64,000 bases of DNA from Sapientia aquatica (GTDB lineage Bacteria; Pseudomonadota; Gammaproteobacteria; Burkholderiales; Burkholderiaceae_D). Location of the stretch: positions 124,001 through 188,000 of the forward strand of contig NZ_SMYL01000007.1 of the NCBI RefSeq assembly GCF_004358105.1, given 5' to 3'. Both the position numbers and the translations under genes were made by a program. Positions 16,349 through 26,981 of the stretch are shown in pieces. Numbering within the stretch: position 1 is the stretch's first letter; each line of letters starts with the position of its first letter. A model generated the notes under the pieces. That model worked only from the letters and a program-made list of their open reading frames with translations. It did no database searches and was not told the origin of the DNA.

Positions 16349-17214
16349 AACACAATACCCAGATAGTTTTGAGTCAACATGCGGCCGAAGGGCAGCATGA
16401 TTAATCCTGCGATGACCAAATAAGGACCAAATGGCATAGGTACATCACGTTCACGTTTGGTAAAAACAATTAACCCTATGCCGATCACTGCGCCAGCCAA
16501 GGATGACGCCAGAATAATCGCGGGCAATACCGCCCAGCCACACCAGGCCCCTAGAGCCGCAAGCAATTTAAAATCACCATAGCCCATGCCTTCTTTGCCG
16601 GTCACTAATTTAAATACCCAATACACACTCCAGAGCGCCAAATAACCAATCGCTGCGCCAACAACCGCCTCTTGCAAAGTGCAGAACACGCCTTGGGTGT
16701 TGAGCAATAAGCCGCACCAAAGCAAAGGGTAGGTAATGTCGTCGGGTAATAGCTGGGTGTCAAAATCGATTAACGCTAAGGTGATCAGAAAGAAACCAAA
16801 TACGACCGCGGCGATACCAGCCAACCCAGTTCCGAAGTGCCAAACCATGCCAAAAGTGATTAGCGCTGTCGCCGTTTCGACCAAAGGATAACGTGCTGAG
16901 ATTGGGCTTTTACAGCCGGAGCAACGCCCTCGCAGGGCAAGGTAACTGACGACTGGAATGTTTTCTATCGCTGTGATTTGATGTCCGCAATGCGGGCAAG
17001 CAGAGCGCGGTAACATCAAATTGAACACATCTTGATGCGGCAACGCTTGGCCATTTTGTTCGGCAACGTAATTATCTAATTCACGTTGCATCATTTTGGG
17101 AATGCGGTAAACCACCACATTAAGAAAACTACCAATCAGTAGACCGAACAGCGCAGCGACTAAGCTGACCGCAAAATTGCCCGGTCCGGTTACGTATAAG
17201 TCAGCTAAGTTCAT
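16345..17214 (-). CDS. pilD: Type IV prepilin peptidase / N-methyltransferase
   Basis: A 289-residue inner-membrane aspartic protease that removes prepilin leaders and N-methylates the new terminus. The cytoplasmic loop near residues 72-100 has two CxxC pairs (CPHCGH, CSGC). The catalytic aspartates lie in LIDFDTQLLPDD and GMGYGDFKLLAALGAW. About eight membrane segments are evident. The ATG overlaps the pilC stop by one base (TAATG), so translation is coupled. Confidence 0.97.
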   Translation of the reverse strand: MNLADLYVTGPGNFAVSLVAALFGLLIGSFLNVVVYRIPKMMQRELDNYVAEQNGQALPHQDVFNLMLPRSACPHCGHQITAIENIPVVSYLALRGRCSGCKSPISARYPLVETATALITFGMVWHFGTGLAGIAAVVFGFFLITLALIDFDTQLLPDDITYPLLWCGLLLNTQGVFCTLQEAVVGAAIGYLALWSVYWVFKLVTGKEGMGYGDFKLLAALGAWCGWAVLPAIILASSLAGAVIGIGLIVFTKRERDVPMPFGPYLVIAGLIMLPFGRMLTQNYLGIVL

Positions 17215-18443
17215 TAACCAACCACAGCGCCAAGTTTAAAGATCGGCAGATACATCGCAATAATTAACGCACCGATGATGACGCCCAAAAACACCATGAT
17301 CAGTGGTTCCATCAAGCTCGACATCGAGGCAACCGCCTCGTCGACTTCTTCTTCGTAAAAGTCCGCTACTTTGCCTAACATTGCATCTAACGAGCCGGAT
17401 TCTTCGCCGATGGATACCATTTGAGTAACCATTGTTGGGAACACGTCAGCGTTCTGCATGGCGATGGTTAAACTAGTACCTGAACTAACTTCGTTTTGGA
17501 TTTTAAGGGTGGCATCTAGATACACTGCATTACCCGCGGCTCCACCAACGGAATCGAGCGATTCAACCAAAGGTACACCAGCAGCAAACATGGTTGCTAA
17601 TGTGCGCGTCCACCGTGCCACGGTCGCTTTGCGAATAATCTCACCAAAGATGGGCAGCTTTAGTAGCAGCTTATCCATCACACGTTGAATTTCAAGCGAA
17701 CGCTGCCAGGCTTGGAAGAACAGATATAAGCCAATAATAGGCACGCCAAACACGAGATACCAAAACTTAACAACAAAGTCTGAAATCCCCATTACTACCA
17801 AGGTTGGCGCTGGCAAATCGGCACCAAAGCTTTTAAATACGTCTTTAAAGGCGGGAACCACCCAAACCATAATAACGGCGGTAACCACAAAAGCGACTGC
17901 GATAATGGATACGGGATAAAACAAAGCACCTTTAATTTTGGCTTTGATGGCAACTGTTTTTTCTTTGTAGATCGCCAAACGTGTCAACAAATCTTCCAAA
18001 ATACCAGCCTGTTCGCCTGCGCCGACCAGATTGCAAAACAGTGGATCAAAATACAGTGGAAATTTTCGAAATGCTTGGCTAAGACTGGTCCCAGTTTCGA
18101 CGTCACCGCGAATGTCCATAATTAATTTGGCCACAGACGGATTAGCGTGACCTTTTCCAACGATATCGAACGACTGAATTAACGGCACGCCCGCTTTCAT
18201 CATCGTGGCCAGTTGGCGGGTGAATAAGGCAATGTCTTTTTCGGTTACTTTTTTACCGGACGCGTAGCTTTTCTTTTTGATTTTGGTGACGATGACACCT
18301 TGACGGCGCATGGTGGCGCTAACGATTGCCTCACCACCTGCGCGCAATTCACCTTTGACCTGCTTCCCAGCCTTGTCGCGACCTTCCCAGCTATAGACAT
18401 AGTCTTTGACGGTGTTGGTTGATTTTTTTGCGGCAGTTGCCAT
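17214..18443 (-). CDS. pilC: Type IV pilus inner-membrane platform protein
   Basis: A 409-residue GspF/PilC protein that anchors the pilus motors in the inner membrane. Two T2SSF domains are visible, at about residues 75-198 and 278-400, each followed by membrane helices (FYPVSIIAVAFVVTAVIMVWV, broken here, and LIMVFLGVIIGALIIAMYLP). The GxxLSQAF and TSLTIAM repeats reflect the internal duplication. It sits between pilB and pilD in the standard order, and its ATG lies about 56 nt after the pilB stop. Confidence 0.97.
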   Translation of the reverse strand: MATAAKKSTNTVKDYVYSWEGRDKAGKQVKGELRAGGEAIVSATMRRQGVIVTKIKKKSYASGKKVTEKDIALFTRQLATMMKAGVPLIQSFDIVGKGHANPSVAKLIMDIRGDVETGTSLSQAFRKFPLYFDPLFCNLVGAGEQAGILEDLLTRLAIYKEKTVAIKAKIKGALFYPVSIIAVAFVVTAVIMVWVVPAFKDVFKSFGADLPAPTLVVMGISDFVVKFWYLVFGVPIIGLYLFFQAWQRSLEIQRVMDKLLLKLPIFGEIIRKATVARWTRTLATMFAAGVPLVESLDSVGGAAGNAVYLDATLKIQNEVSSGTSLTIAMQNADVFPTMVTQMVSIGEESGSLDAMLGKVADFYEEEVDEAVASMSSLMEPLIMVFLGVIIGALIIAMYLPIFKLGAVVG

Positions 18444-18499
18444 AATTCTTATCCTGAAAACAGTCGTTTTATTTTAGTGGATTTCGGTGGGAAACCAAT

Positions 18500-20230
18500 T
18501 TACGCGTTGGTGCAGCCTAAGACTTCTTCTAAGCTAGTGAGGCCTTGTTTTACCTTCATTAAGCCCGATTCGCGGAGTGTTTTAACTCCTTCATTTTTGG
18601 CTTGTTTTTCTATTTCTAAAGCACTTCCATGAGCCAGAATAATGCGCTCGATTTCTTCACTGATTGGCATCAATTGATAAATACCAACCCGGCCTTTATA
18701 GCCTGAGCCGCTGCAGCGTTCGCATCCAACCGGACCGTAAGGCCTCCAAGTGCCATCCAACATGGATTCTTCAAAGCCTGCTTCGATCAATACCTGATCA
18801 GCAATGTCGACCGGTTTTTTGCAGGTGCACAAACGGCGAGTCAGACGCTGAGCGGTGATTAAGATAACCGACGATGCAATGTTAAATGGCGCAACGCCCA
18901 TGTTCATTAAACGGGTCAAGGTTGATGGCGCATCGTTGGTATGCAGAGTCGAGAACACCATGTGACCCGTTTGCGCGGCTTTAATAGCAATGTCGGCGGT
19001 TTCCAAATCACGAATCTCACCGACCATGATGACATCAGGATCTTGGCGCAAGAATGATTTCAGCGCGACCGGAAAAGTGAGTCCAGCGCGATCATTAATA
19101 TTGACTTGATTTACGCCGGGTAGGTTAATCTCAGCCGGATCTTCGGCCGTAGAAATGTTAATTCCCGGCTTATTAATCACATTTAAGCAGGTATACAGCG
19201 ACACGGTTTTACCAGAACCGGTAGGCCCGGTGACGAGCACCATTCCATAAGGGCGTTGAATTGCGTTGAGCAAAATTTCTTTTTGATCGGGATCGTAGCC
19301 GAGCGCATCAATGCCCATTTGCGCTTGCGATCCATCCAAAATCCGCATAACGACTTTTTCGCCGAACAGCGTGGGCAGCGTACTGACCCGAAAATCAATG
19401 GCGCGAGTTTGCGACATCATTAATTTCATCCGACCATCTTGCGGGACGCGCTTTTCAGAAATATCTAAGCGCGATAGCACTTTAATCCGTGACACTAATT
19501 TTTCTTTAATGGCCGAAGGCGGTTGAGCAATTTCGCGCAATTCGCCGTCGACCCGGAAACGAATTCGGTAGAATTTTTCGAATGGTTCAAAATGCAAATC
19601 GGACGCGCCCATGTTGATGGAGTCCAATAAAATCTTGTTCAAAAAACGAACTACTGGCGCATCATCAACTTCGTTGCTGGCGGCTTCGGCTGCGGCGGAT
19701 TGGCCGGTATCGGCTTCGCCGAAATCGATATCCATCTCATCGCCAATTAATTCGTTCAGATTTTGCTCTGACGATTTGGCGAGCTTTTCTAATAATTTAA
19801 CGAGTAAATCATGCTGAACGATGATAGGTTCAACAATCAATTCGGTTTGAAATTTAACCTGCTCTAAGGCTTGAATATTGGTTGGGTCTGAAATTGCAAT
19901 CGAGACTTTATTGCCACGTTTAGCCAAGGCAATGATGCGCTGCGCATGCATTAATTTGGCATCAACAACTTTATCCGGAAATGAACCAGGGCTGAAGGCA
20001 TCGATGTCCATCATCGAATAGCCAAATGTTTCCGAGCAGAAAACAGCTAAATCGCGTGGTTTGATGCAACCGGTTTGGATTAGTGAGTCGATTAACGGTG
20101 TTTTTTCGATCTGGGACTTTTTTATGGCCGGGTCAAGCTGCGCCATCGTTAGGCGATTCGCTTGTAACAGCGCGCGTGCAAGCCCCGAAATCGGGTTGGC
20201 AGGCGCTTGGTTAGTGAGTACTTCAGCCAT
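18500..20230 (-). CDS. pilB: Type IV pilus extension ATPase
   Basis: A 576-residue hexameric ATPase that drives pilin polymerisation. An N-terminal T2SSE_N domain covers about residues 15-150. The C-terminal motor has Walker A GPTGSGKTVSLY near residue 333, an Asp box, Walker B RQDPDVIMVGEIRD, and the His box TGHMVFSTLHTND. The zinc tetracysteine is present as CTC and CERC. The ATG at 20228-20230 is clear. It heads pilB-pilC-pilD-coaE. Confidence 0.97.
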   Translation of the reverse strand: MAEVLTNQAPANPISGLARALLQANRLTMAQLDPAIKKSQIEKTPLIDSLIQTGCIKPRDLAVFCSETFGYSMMDIDAFSPGSFPDKVVDAKLMHAQRIIALAKRGNKVSIAISDPTNIQALEQVKFQTELIVEPIIVQHDLLVKLLEKLAKSSEQNLNELIGDEMDIDFGEADTGQSAAAEAASNEVDDAPVVRFLNKILLDSINMGASDLHFEPFEKFYRIRFRVDGELREIAQPPSAIKEKLVSRIKVLSRLDISEKRVPQDGRMKLMMSQTRAIDFRVSTLPTLFGEKVVMRILDGSQAQMGIDALGYDPDQKEILLNAIQRPYGMVLVTGPTGSGKTVSLYTCLNVINKPGINISTAEDPAEINLPGVNQVNINDRAGLTFPVALKSFLRQDPDVIMVGEIRDLETADIAIKAAQTGHMVFSTLHTNDAPSTLTRLMNMGVAPFNIASSVILITAQRLTRRLCTCKKPVDIADQVLIEAGFEESMLDGTWRPYGPVGCERCSGSGYKGRVGIYQLMPISEEIERIILAHGSALEIEKQAKNEGVKTLRESGLMKVKQGLTSLEEVLGCTNA

Positions 20231-20370
20231 AGTGAGTCAGTCCTGAATTGGTTTTCAACGATGATGCATTGCGGCAGCAAATTTGTAAAGTCTTGCCCTC
20301 GGAGAGCCGACATTCTTGGTTATTTGTGTTTATTATAGGCAACTATGCAAATAGTTGCTGAAAAAATTAG

Positions 20371-21645
20371 TTATTTTTGTTGGTATAACTTTACAACTTT
20401 GATGGCCTGATTTTGCACTTGGATGATCTCAACGACACAATTTTTGATCTTCAAACTGACTTGGGCTTCGGGGATATCTTCTAATATTTCTAACAAAAGC
20501 CCGTTTAGAGTCTTAGGCCCATCGACTGGAAAGTCTAAGTGTAGGCGCTTATTAATATCACGTAGTGTCGTCGTTCCTTCTAGCACGCATTCTCCGCGTT
20601 TGTCCCAATTAAACGCATCCGCTCGGGAATCGCCCGGCACTGAGGTCGTGAACTCGCCAATCATTTCTTCAATAATGTCATCGAGCGTTACCAAACCTTG
20701 TACTTCACCGTACTCGTCGATGATGATGGCTAGGCGCTCGCGGTTTTCTTGGAAGTACTGAAGCTGAGTGAATACGCCCGTGTCCTCGGGGATGAAGTAG
20801 GGGGCGGACAGTAATTCGCGAAAATCATCGGTGTTAATTTCGTCATTTTGGCTCAACAGGGCGACCGCTTTGCGTACATGCAAAATCCCGATAATGCGGT
20901 TAATTTCACCTTCATAAACCGGCAGTTTGTTGTGATAGCAGGTACTGAGTTGATGTTTGATTTCATCGACCGGTGTTGCTAAATCCAAGGCTTCAATTTG
21001 CGCCCGGGGCGTCATTACATCTTCAACTGAGATGCTTTCCAAATCGAACAAATTGAGCAAGATACTTTTATGCTTTTGCGGAATAAAATTGCCGCCCTCT
21101 AAAATCATCGAGCGCAGCTCTTCGGGGGATAAGCGCGTGTCGTGCGCCTCATTTCCAGTTTTTATTCGTAACAACTTTAACAGACTGCTAACAAATAAAT
21201 TGACGAACCAAGTGACCGGCAAGCCAACTGTCATCAACGGTTTCAAAATAAAGCTGGCTGGCAGTGCGATGCGCTCAGGGTAGGTGGCGCCAATTACTTT
21301 TGGGGAAATTTCCGCAAACACAATCAATAAAAACGCGACTACCGCGGTGGCGATAGTAATGACCGTGTCGTTGTTGCCAAAGCTGGAAATTGCGATCACG
21401 GTAACAAGCGCGGTGGTGAGCGCGTTGAGAAGAGTGTTGGCGATTAGGACGACCGCTAAAAGTTTATCGACCCGATCCAGCAACCACAGCGTTGTAATGG
21501 CGCGTTGGTTGCCGCGTTTGGCTAAATGCCGCAAGCGGTGCCGGTTGGCCGCCATTAGGGCGGTTTCGGTCATGGAGAAAAAGGCTGAACATAGAATTAG
21601 TCCAACCAAGGTTAATAACTGAATCCAGAGCGGGATCGTATTCAA
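20371..21645 (-). CDS. CNNM/CorC-type membrane protein with CBS domains
   Basis: A 424-residue protein of the hemolysin C/CorC family, implicated in magnesium or cobalt efflux. The N-terminal DUF21 membrane domain covers about residues 1-190 with three or four helices. Two CBS motifs follow at about residues 205-330 (SVEDVMTPRAQIEAL, then REIIDEYGEVQGLVTLDDIIEEMIG-like region), and a CorC_HlyC domain lies at 345-420. The only start that keeps the first helix intact is TTG at 21643-21645; no strong Shine-Dalgarno is seen. The substrate is uncertain. Confidence 0.88.
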   Translation of the reverse strand: MNTIPLWIQLLTLVGLILCSAFFSMTETALMAANRHRLRHLAKRGNQRAITTLWLLDRVDKLLAVVLIANTLLNALTTALVTVIAISSFGNNDTVITIATAVVAFLLIVFAEISPKVIGATYPERIALPASFILKPLMTVGLPVTWFVNLFVSSLLKLLRIKTGNEAHDTRLSPEELRSMILEGGNFIPQKHKSILLNLFDLESISVEDVMTPRAQIEALDLATPVDEIKHQLSTCYHNKLPVYEGEINRIIGILHVRKAVALLSQNDEINTDDFRELLSAPYFIPEDTGVFTQLQYFQENRERLAIIIDEYGEVQGLVTLDDIIEEMIGEFTTSVPGDSRADAFNWDKRGECVLEGTTTLRDINKRLHLDFPVDGPKTLNGLLLEILEDIPEAQVSLKIKNCVVEIIQVQNQAIKVVKLYQQK

Positions 21646-21706
21646 GGTGGCAGTGGTGAGTAAATATAAATTGAGTTAATTGTCAAAAACAGCGCAATAA
21701 ACACGA

Positions 21707-22696
21707 TTAATGATTACGATCAGCCGAGAAATGCGCTAACTGAACGAGGGCCTCTTTGTATCGGCTTTCAGGTAAAAGTTCCAACGCAGCGACAGCTTTA
21801 GCGCTGGCTTGTAGCGCTTGCTGATGGGTGAACTCCAGTGCGCCCGAATTGGTAATGGCGAGCAAAATTTCGTCGAATTTGCTGCTGTCACCGTTTTCTA
21901 TGCTAGTGCGAACGAGTTCGCGTTGTTCTGGCGTTCCATTTTGCATGAGGTAAATTAACGGTAGCGTCATTTTGCCTTCACGTAAATCGTCGCCCACGTT
22001 TTTGCCGATGTCGCCCGCTTTGCCGGAATAGTCCAGCACGTCGTCGATGAGCTGGAATGCCGTGCCAAGCGAACGCCCGTATTCCGCAGCCGCTTCTATC
22101 TCAGTGTCGTTTGCGCCGGCGATTAATGCGCCTAAGCCTGTTGCCGCCTCGAACAGCTTAGCGGTTTTGGAGCGGATGACTTGCAAATAGCGCTCTTCAG
22201 TTACATCAGGATCGTGCATGTTGAGTAATTGCAACACTTCGCCTTCGGCAATGATGTTGGTGGCGTCGGCCAATATTTCCATTACGCGCATATCTTGCAG
22301 GCCGACCATCATTTGGAAGGAGCGTGTATATAAGAAGTCGCCTACCAAAACGGAGGCGGCGTTCCCAAACATCGCGTTAGCGGTTTTTCTGCCGCGCCGC
22401 ATTGACGATTCATCCACCACATCGTCATGCAGCAAAGTGGCGGTATGAATAAATTCAATAATCGCCGCTAAGTCATGATGTTTTGTGCCCTGATAACCAT
22501 GTGCATTGGCCACCAACACGGCCAAAGTCGGGCGAATGCGCTTGCCTCCTGCGCTGATGATGTACTCGCCTATCTGGTTGACTAGTGGCACGTCCGACTG
22601 CAATTTAGCGCGAATCACTAAATCAACTGCGTTCATGTCTTGTTCAATGACGGAAGTAATGGAGTGTTGTGTTTGTTGGACTGATGAGATGGACAA
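21707..22696 (-). CDS. ispB: Octaprenyl diphosphate synthase
   Basis: A trans-polyprenyl synthase of about 329 residues, making the ubiquinone side chain by adding isopentenyl units. The first aspartate-rich motif is DDVVDESSMRRGR, the second DDVLDYSGKAGDIGKN, and the helix D size-determining region precedes the first. There is no ATG near the expected N-terminus: in-frame TTG codons occur at 22696 and 22720. I chose 22696, because a weak AGG lies upstream and the length matches E. coli IspB. It is divergent from the rplU promoter region, as commonly found. Confidence 0.93.
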   Translation of the reverse strand: MSISSVQQTQHSITSVIEQDMNAVDLVIRAKLQSDVPLVNQIGEYIISAGGKRIRPTLAVLVANAHGYQGTKHHDLAAIIEFIHTATLLHDDVVDESSMRRGRKTANAMFGNAASVLVGDFLYTRSFQMMVGLQDMRVMEILADATNIIAEGEVLQLLNMHDPDVTEERYLQVIRSKTAKLFEAATGLGALIAGANDTEIEAAAEYGRSLGTAFQLIDDVLDYSGKAGDIGKNVGDDLREGKMTLPLIYLMQNGTPEQRELVRTSIENGDSSKFDEILLAITNSGALEFTHQQALQASAKAVAALELLPESRYKEALVQLAHFSADRNH

Positions 22697-22720
22697 AGCG
22701 AAACCTGCATGAAAGATCAA

Positions 22721-23102
22721 GATGAGCGAAATTATACGATGCTTACATGTTGCATAAAAACATTACCATCAAATTCTCAGCTTGCTGGGCTGAAAATTTG
22801 CCCGGAAATTCAAATCTCACGTTAAATTTCGGCAAAAGTATAACTAAAACGACAATAAATGACTGATTTTAAATAGCGAGGCTTGGGGCGGGGCGCAGGT
22901 AAAGTCGATTGTGAAGATAAGCTGCTTGACAACACAAAAGAATTGACTTAATTCGTTTTGACTGTTCTTTTGAATTTATGTATAATGCAGGGCTTCCTTG
23001 GATTTTTGTTGTACACACTGCTTGGTTTTTACCGTTCAACGAGTGTATCGCCAAAAGTAAAAGGGATTTTAAAGATATTTACATTTTTTGATGAGGTTTC
23101 AT
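22721..23102. other. Divergent intergenic region ispB-rplU
   Basis: This gap of about 400 bp is AT-rich and non-coding. It holds a near-consensus sigma-70 promoter reading toward rplU at 22958-22986 and must also hold the ispB promoter, which I cannot place. The rplU leader would be about 110 nt long. No clear ribosomal-protein autoregulatory structure could be identified by eye. Confidence 0.6.
22958..22986 (+). promoter_or_regulatory. Near-consensus sigma-70 promoter of rplU
   Basis: A -35 box TTGACT (22958-22963), exactly 17 nt of spacer, and a perfect TATAAT (22981-22986) preceded by TG one base upstream (TATGTATAAT). Transcription should start near 22993. It is the best promoter match I noticed in the window, suitable for a ribosomal-protein operon. 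Confidence 0.85.
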
Positions 23103-23414
23103 ATGTACGCGGTCATAAAAACCGGTGGCAAACAATATAAAGTTGCTGCTGGCCAAAAACTTAAAATAGAACAGATACCTGCAGACATCGGCTCCGAAAT
23201 CACCATTGACCAAGTGCTCGCAGTGGGCGCTGGAGATACTCTGAAAGTTGGAGCTCCTTTGGTTGCAGGTGCAACGGTGTTGGCGACTGTAGTGGCGCAT
23301 GGTCGCCATGACAAGGTAACAATTTTCAAGATGCGTCGTCGTAAGCACTACCAGAAGCACCAAGGCCATCGCCAAAATTATACCGAGTTGCACATTGTTT
23401 CTATCAACGGTTAA
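23103..23414 (+). CDS. rplU: 50S ribosomal protein L21
   Basis: A 103-residue L21, starting [14 protein letters not shown] and ending LHIVSING. The [13 protein letters not shown] stretch is the rRNA-binding signature. The ATG at 23103 is preceded by GAGG with eight nt spacing; an in-frame ATG 15 nt upstream would add a leader absent from relatives. It is followed after 70 nt by rpmA. Confidence 0.98.
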   Translation: MYAVIKTGGKQYKVAAGQKLKIEQIPADIGSEITIDQVLAVGAGDTLKVGAPLVAGATVLATVVAHGRHDKVTIFKMRRRKHYQKHQGHRQNYTELHIVSING

Positions 23415-23484
23415 TTTTCAGTTTATTTTATAAACGACTTTAATCAGCAACCAATTAGCAGATAAGCATAGTAAGGAGTCTTAA

Positions 23485-23751
23485 ATGGCACACAAAAAAG
23501 GCGGCGGCACCACGCGCAACGGTCGTGATTCCGAGTCGAAACGACTTGGCGTAAAAGTTTACGGCGGCCAAGCAATTAACGCTGGCGGTATCATCATTCG
23601 TCAACGCGGCACTCGCGTTCACGCTGGTGAAAACGTTGGTATGGGTAAAGATCACACTTTGTTCGCATTGGTACCTGGTAAGGTTCAATTCGTTACCAAA
23701 GGCGCTCAACAACATCAATACGCTACTATCGTTCCAGCAGTTGCTGCGTAA
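23485..23751 (+). CDS. rpmA: 50S ribosomal protein L27
   Basis: An 88-residue L27 with the hallmark N-terminus [21 protein letters not shown], which reaches the peptidyl-transferase centre. The rest is the conserved [20 protein letters not shown] core. AGGAG lies upstream of the ATG at 23485. It lies directly downstream of rplU and ahead of an unusual hairpin-rich spacer before obgE. Confidence 0.98.
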   Translation: MAHKKGGGTTRNGRDSESKRLGVKVYGGQAINAGGIIIRQRGTRVHAGENVGMGKDHTLFALVPGKVQFVTKGAQQHQYATIVPAVAA

Positions 23752-23784
23752 TTGTCGTAGTTTGATGTGGTTGTAAAAATATAG

Positions 23785-23802
23785 GGGTGTCGCAAGACAC
23801 CC
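23785..23802 (+). terminator. GGGTGTC-GCAA-GACACCC hairpin after rpmA
   Basis: A perfect 7-bp stem with a GCAA tetraloop (GNRA type), located 33 nt after the rpmA stop and followed by TTT. The short T-run makes it a weak terminator or an RNA 3'-end protecting hairpin. Confidence 0.5.
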
Positions 23803-23862
23803 TTTGCCAGGCTGAACTCTTGTGGCTTATGCAATAAGTGCTTAGCCTTTGGCAAAACAAAT

Positions 23863-23889
23863 GCTCTGCCATTGGTGGAGCTTTTTTTT
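23863..23889 (+). terminator. Rho-independent terminator downstream of rpmA
   Basis: GCTCTGCC (23863-23870) pairs with GGTGGAGC (23874-23881), with two G-T wobbles, around an ATT loop, and is followed by eight Ts (23882-23889). This is a classical intrinsic terminator for rplU-rpmA. Confidence 0.85.
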
Positions 23890-23891
23890 AT

Positions 23892-23941
23892 GGCATTTTT
23901 ATAAATCAGAATTTGCTCCAGATTTATAAAAGTGCCTTTTT
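23892..23941 (+). terminator. Second intrinsic terminator before obgE
   Basis: GGCATTTTTATAAATC (23892-23907) pairs with GATTTATAAAAGTGCC (23921-23936) with a single wobble, a 16-bp stem with a 13-nt loop, followed by TTTTT. It directly follows the first terminator, giving back-to-back stops. Confidence 0.75.
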
Positions 23942-24031
23942 GATTTTAGTGGCAAGTTAAGTGGCAAGTTATGTAGTTTGGTGTAATTTGGATGAATACG
24001 TTACCCACTAACTTGGCAGTCTAAGTAGTAA

Positions 24032-25153
<1,122 letters not shown>

Positions 25154-25305
25154 TTTTGCTCGGTTGCTGAGAGAATCGGCAACCGCCAAACGTTTGATTG
25201 CTTCCAAAAGAGATAATCGACGACGTAACAACATGTTTATAAGCAAAGCATAGTGATAGACTACCTTCCAACTTTTTTTGGTTTTGATTAAATAGGTTAT
25301 CGATA

Positions 25306-26427
25306 ATGTCCACCGAGCTTCAAGCTAGTAAACGTTTAATTATTAAAGTCGGTTCTTCCCTAGTAACAAATGATGGTCGCGGTTTGGATCAAGCCGCAAT
25401 TCAAAATTGGGCATCTCAAATCGCGAGCCTGCGCAATATGGGCAAGGAAGTTGTGCTAGTGAGCTCGGGCGCGATTGCCGAAGGTATGTTGCGGCTTGGG
25501 TTTGCCAAACGGCCCACCGAAATTGACGAACTGCAAGCCTGCGCCGCGGTTGGTCAAATGGGCTTGGCGCAAATCTACGAAACCAGCTTTAGACAGCATA
25601 ATTTGGGAACCGCCCAAGTGCTGCTAACGCATGCTGATTTAGCAGATCGTGAACGCTATCTCAATGCCCGCTCCACCTTGCGCACCTTGCTTCGTTTTGG
25701 TGTGGTTCCCATCATCAACGAAAACGATACGGTCGTAACCGACGAAATTAAGTTAGGCGACAACGATACGTTAGGTGCTTTGGTGGCGAATCTCATTGAA
25801 GCCGATGCCCTAATTATTCTCACTGACCAAACCGGTCTATACAGCGCCGATCCGCGCAAAAATCCAGAGGCAACATTTATTCATCAAGCTACCGCTGGCG
25901 ATCCAGCCTTGGAAGTGATGGCTGGCGGTGCTGGAAGTAGCATTGGGCGTGGCGGCATGCTGACTAAAATTCTGGCGGCCAAACGAGCAGCAAACTCGGG
26001 CGCACACACGGTGATCGCGTGGGGCCGTGAAGAAAATGTCTTAACCCGTTTGATGCAAGGCGAATTAATCGGCACCCATTTAGTCGCGCAAACCGAGCCA
26101 TTGGCAGCGCGCAAACAATGGTTGCAAGATCATTTGCAGACCACTGGTCAGTTTGTGTTGGACGACGGAGCGGTGGATAAATTGGTCAAAGAGGGCAAAT
26201 CGTTGCTGCCTATCGGCGTGATAGAAGTGCGCGGTGAATTTGGTCGCGGCGCTGCGGTGACGTGCTTAAATCAGGCCGGCGTAGCAATTGCGCGTGGTTT
26301 ATCTAATTACGCCAGCAGCGACGCGCGTCGCATTAAGCGCCATGCATCGTCTGAGATTGCAGAAATTTTAGGCTTTATTGAAGAATCCGAGCTGATTCAT
26401 CGCGATAATCTAGTTTTGCTGACTTAG
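25306..26427 (+). CDS. proB: Glutamate 5-kinase
   Basis: A 373-residue enzyme that phosphorylates glutamate in the first step of proline synthesis. The amino-acid-kinase domain spans residues 1-260 ([45 protein letters not shown], and [15 protein letters not shown]). A C-terminal PUA domain covers about 278-373. Feedback inhibition by proline is a family property. It follows obgE after 152 nt, and its stop codon lies in the loop of a 13-bp hairpin. Confidence 0.97.
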   Translation: MSTELQASKRLIIKVGSSLVTNDGRGLDQAAIQNWASQIASLRNMGKEVVLVSSGAIAEGMLRLGFAKRPTEIDELQACAAVGQMGLAQIYETSFRQHNLGTAQVLLTHADLADRERYLNARSTLRTLLRFGVVPIINENDTVVTDEIKLGDNDTLGALVANLIEADALIILTDQTGLYSADPRKNPEATFIHQATAGDPALEVMAGGAGSSIGRGGMLTKILAAKRAANSGAHTVIAWGREENVLTRLMQGELIGTHLVAQTEPLAARKQWLQDHLQTTGQFVLDDGAVDKLVKEGKSLLPIGVIEVRGEFGRGAAVTCLNQAGVAIARGLSNYASSDARRIKRHASSEIAEILGFIEESELIHRDNLVLLT

Positions 26428-26446
26428 TTCATTAGTCAGCAAAACT
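26412..26446. terminator. 13-bp hairpin across the proB stop codon
   Basis: AGTTTTGCTGACT (26412-26424) and AGTCAGCAAAACT (26434-26446) are perfect inverted repeats with a 9-nt loop that contains the TAG stop. It lies between convergent proB and the CNP1-like gene and could end transcripts from both sides. The T-run is weak in both directions. Confidence 0.55.
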
Positions 26447-26455
26447 CTAGATCGT

Positions 26456-26980
26456 TTAATTTGAAATTGGACGTTTGGACTCAATACGCGATTTAATGCT
26501 GCTTAGATCGCCCGAGAAAGTTGTTCCCGCGCAAAAATATTCATTAGCCAACGTAGCATGTTGAATATTGGCTCCCGTAGCATAAATCGCAGTCCATTGC
26601 GGTGACCTTGTGCGTGACCACGTGCCGTCAGTTCGCCCAATCGCATAAATAATCTTTAGGCGATTATTGCAGCTAATCCCCTCGTAACTCACATTCGTAG
26701 CGCCTTGTTTGCTGGTGGCTTTTAAGGTGTAACGAATTTCGTAATCAGCCCCCGGAATAATTTTGATTGAGTCCGGGTCGATCGAAAATACCAACTGTGG
26801 GCTGGTATAAAAATCGATATACCGTTGAGCACTAGCTGGCAATTGGGCCTCGGTCTCAGGAGTTGCAACGGCTTCTTTTGTTGCTTCTTCGGCGGCAAAC
26901 GAAACCATGTTTGCCCCGAAAAACAATAGTGCCAATGACATTGCGACTTGGGTAAAGCGGGTGCTTAAATGTGTACTCAT
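26456..26980 (-). CDS. CNP1-like family secreted protein
   Basis: A 174-residue exported protein with a signal peptide (MSTHLSTRF through VSFAA, about 30 residues) and a single domain I recognise as the CNP1-like family (RYIDFYTSPQLVFSIDPDSI, GISCNNRLKIIYAIGR, NEYFCAG). The two cysteines could form a disulfide. The role is unknown; it is a conserved neighbour of rppH and proB in Burkholderiales. The ATG at 26978-26980 lies one nt beyond the rppH stop, so it is co-translated with rppH. Confidence 0.85.
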   Translation of the reverse strand: MSTHLSTRFTQVAMSLALLFFGANMVSFAAEEATKEAVATPETEAQLPASAQRYIDFYTSPQLVFSIDPDSIKIIPGADYEIRYTLKATSKQGATNVSYEGISCNNRLKIIYAIGRTDGTWSRTRSPQWTAIYATGANIQHATLANEYFCAGTTFSGDLSSIKSRIESKRPISN

Positions 26981-26981
26981 A

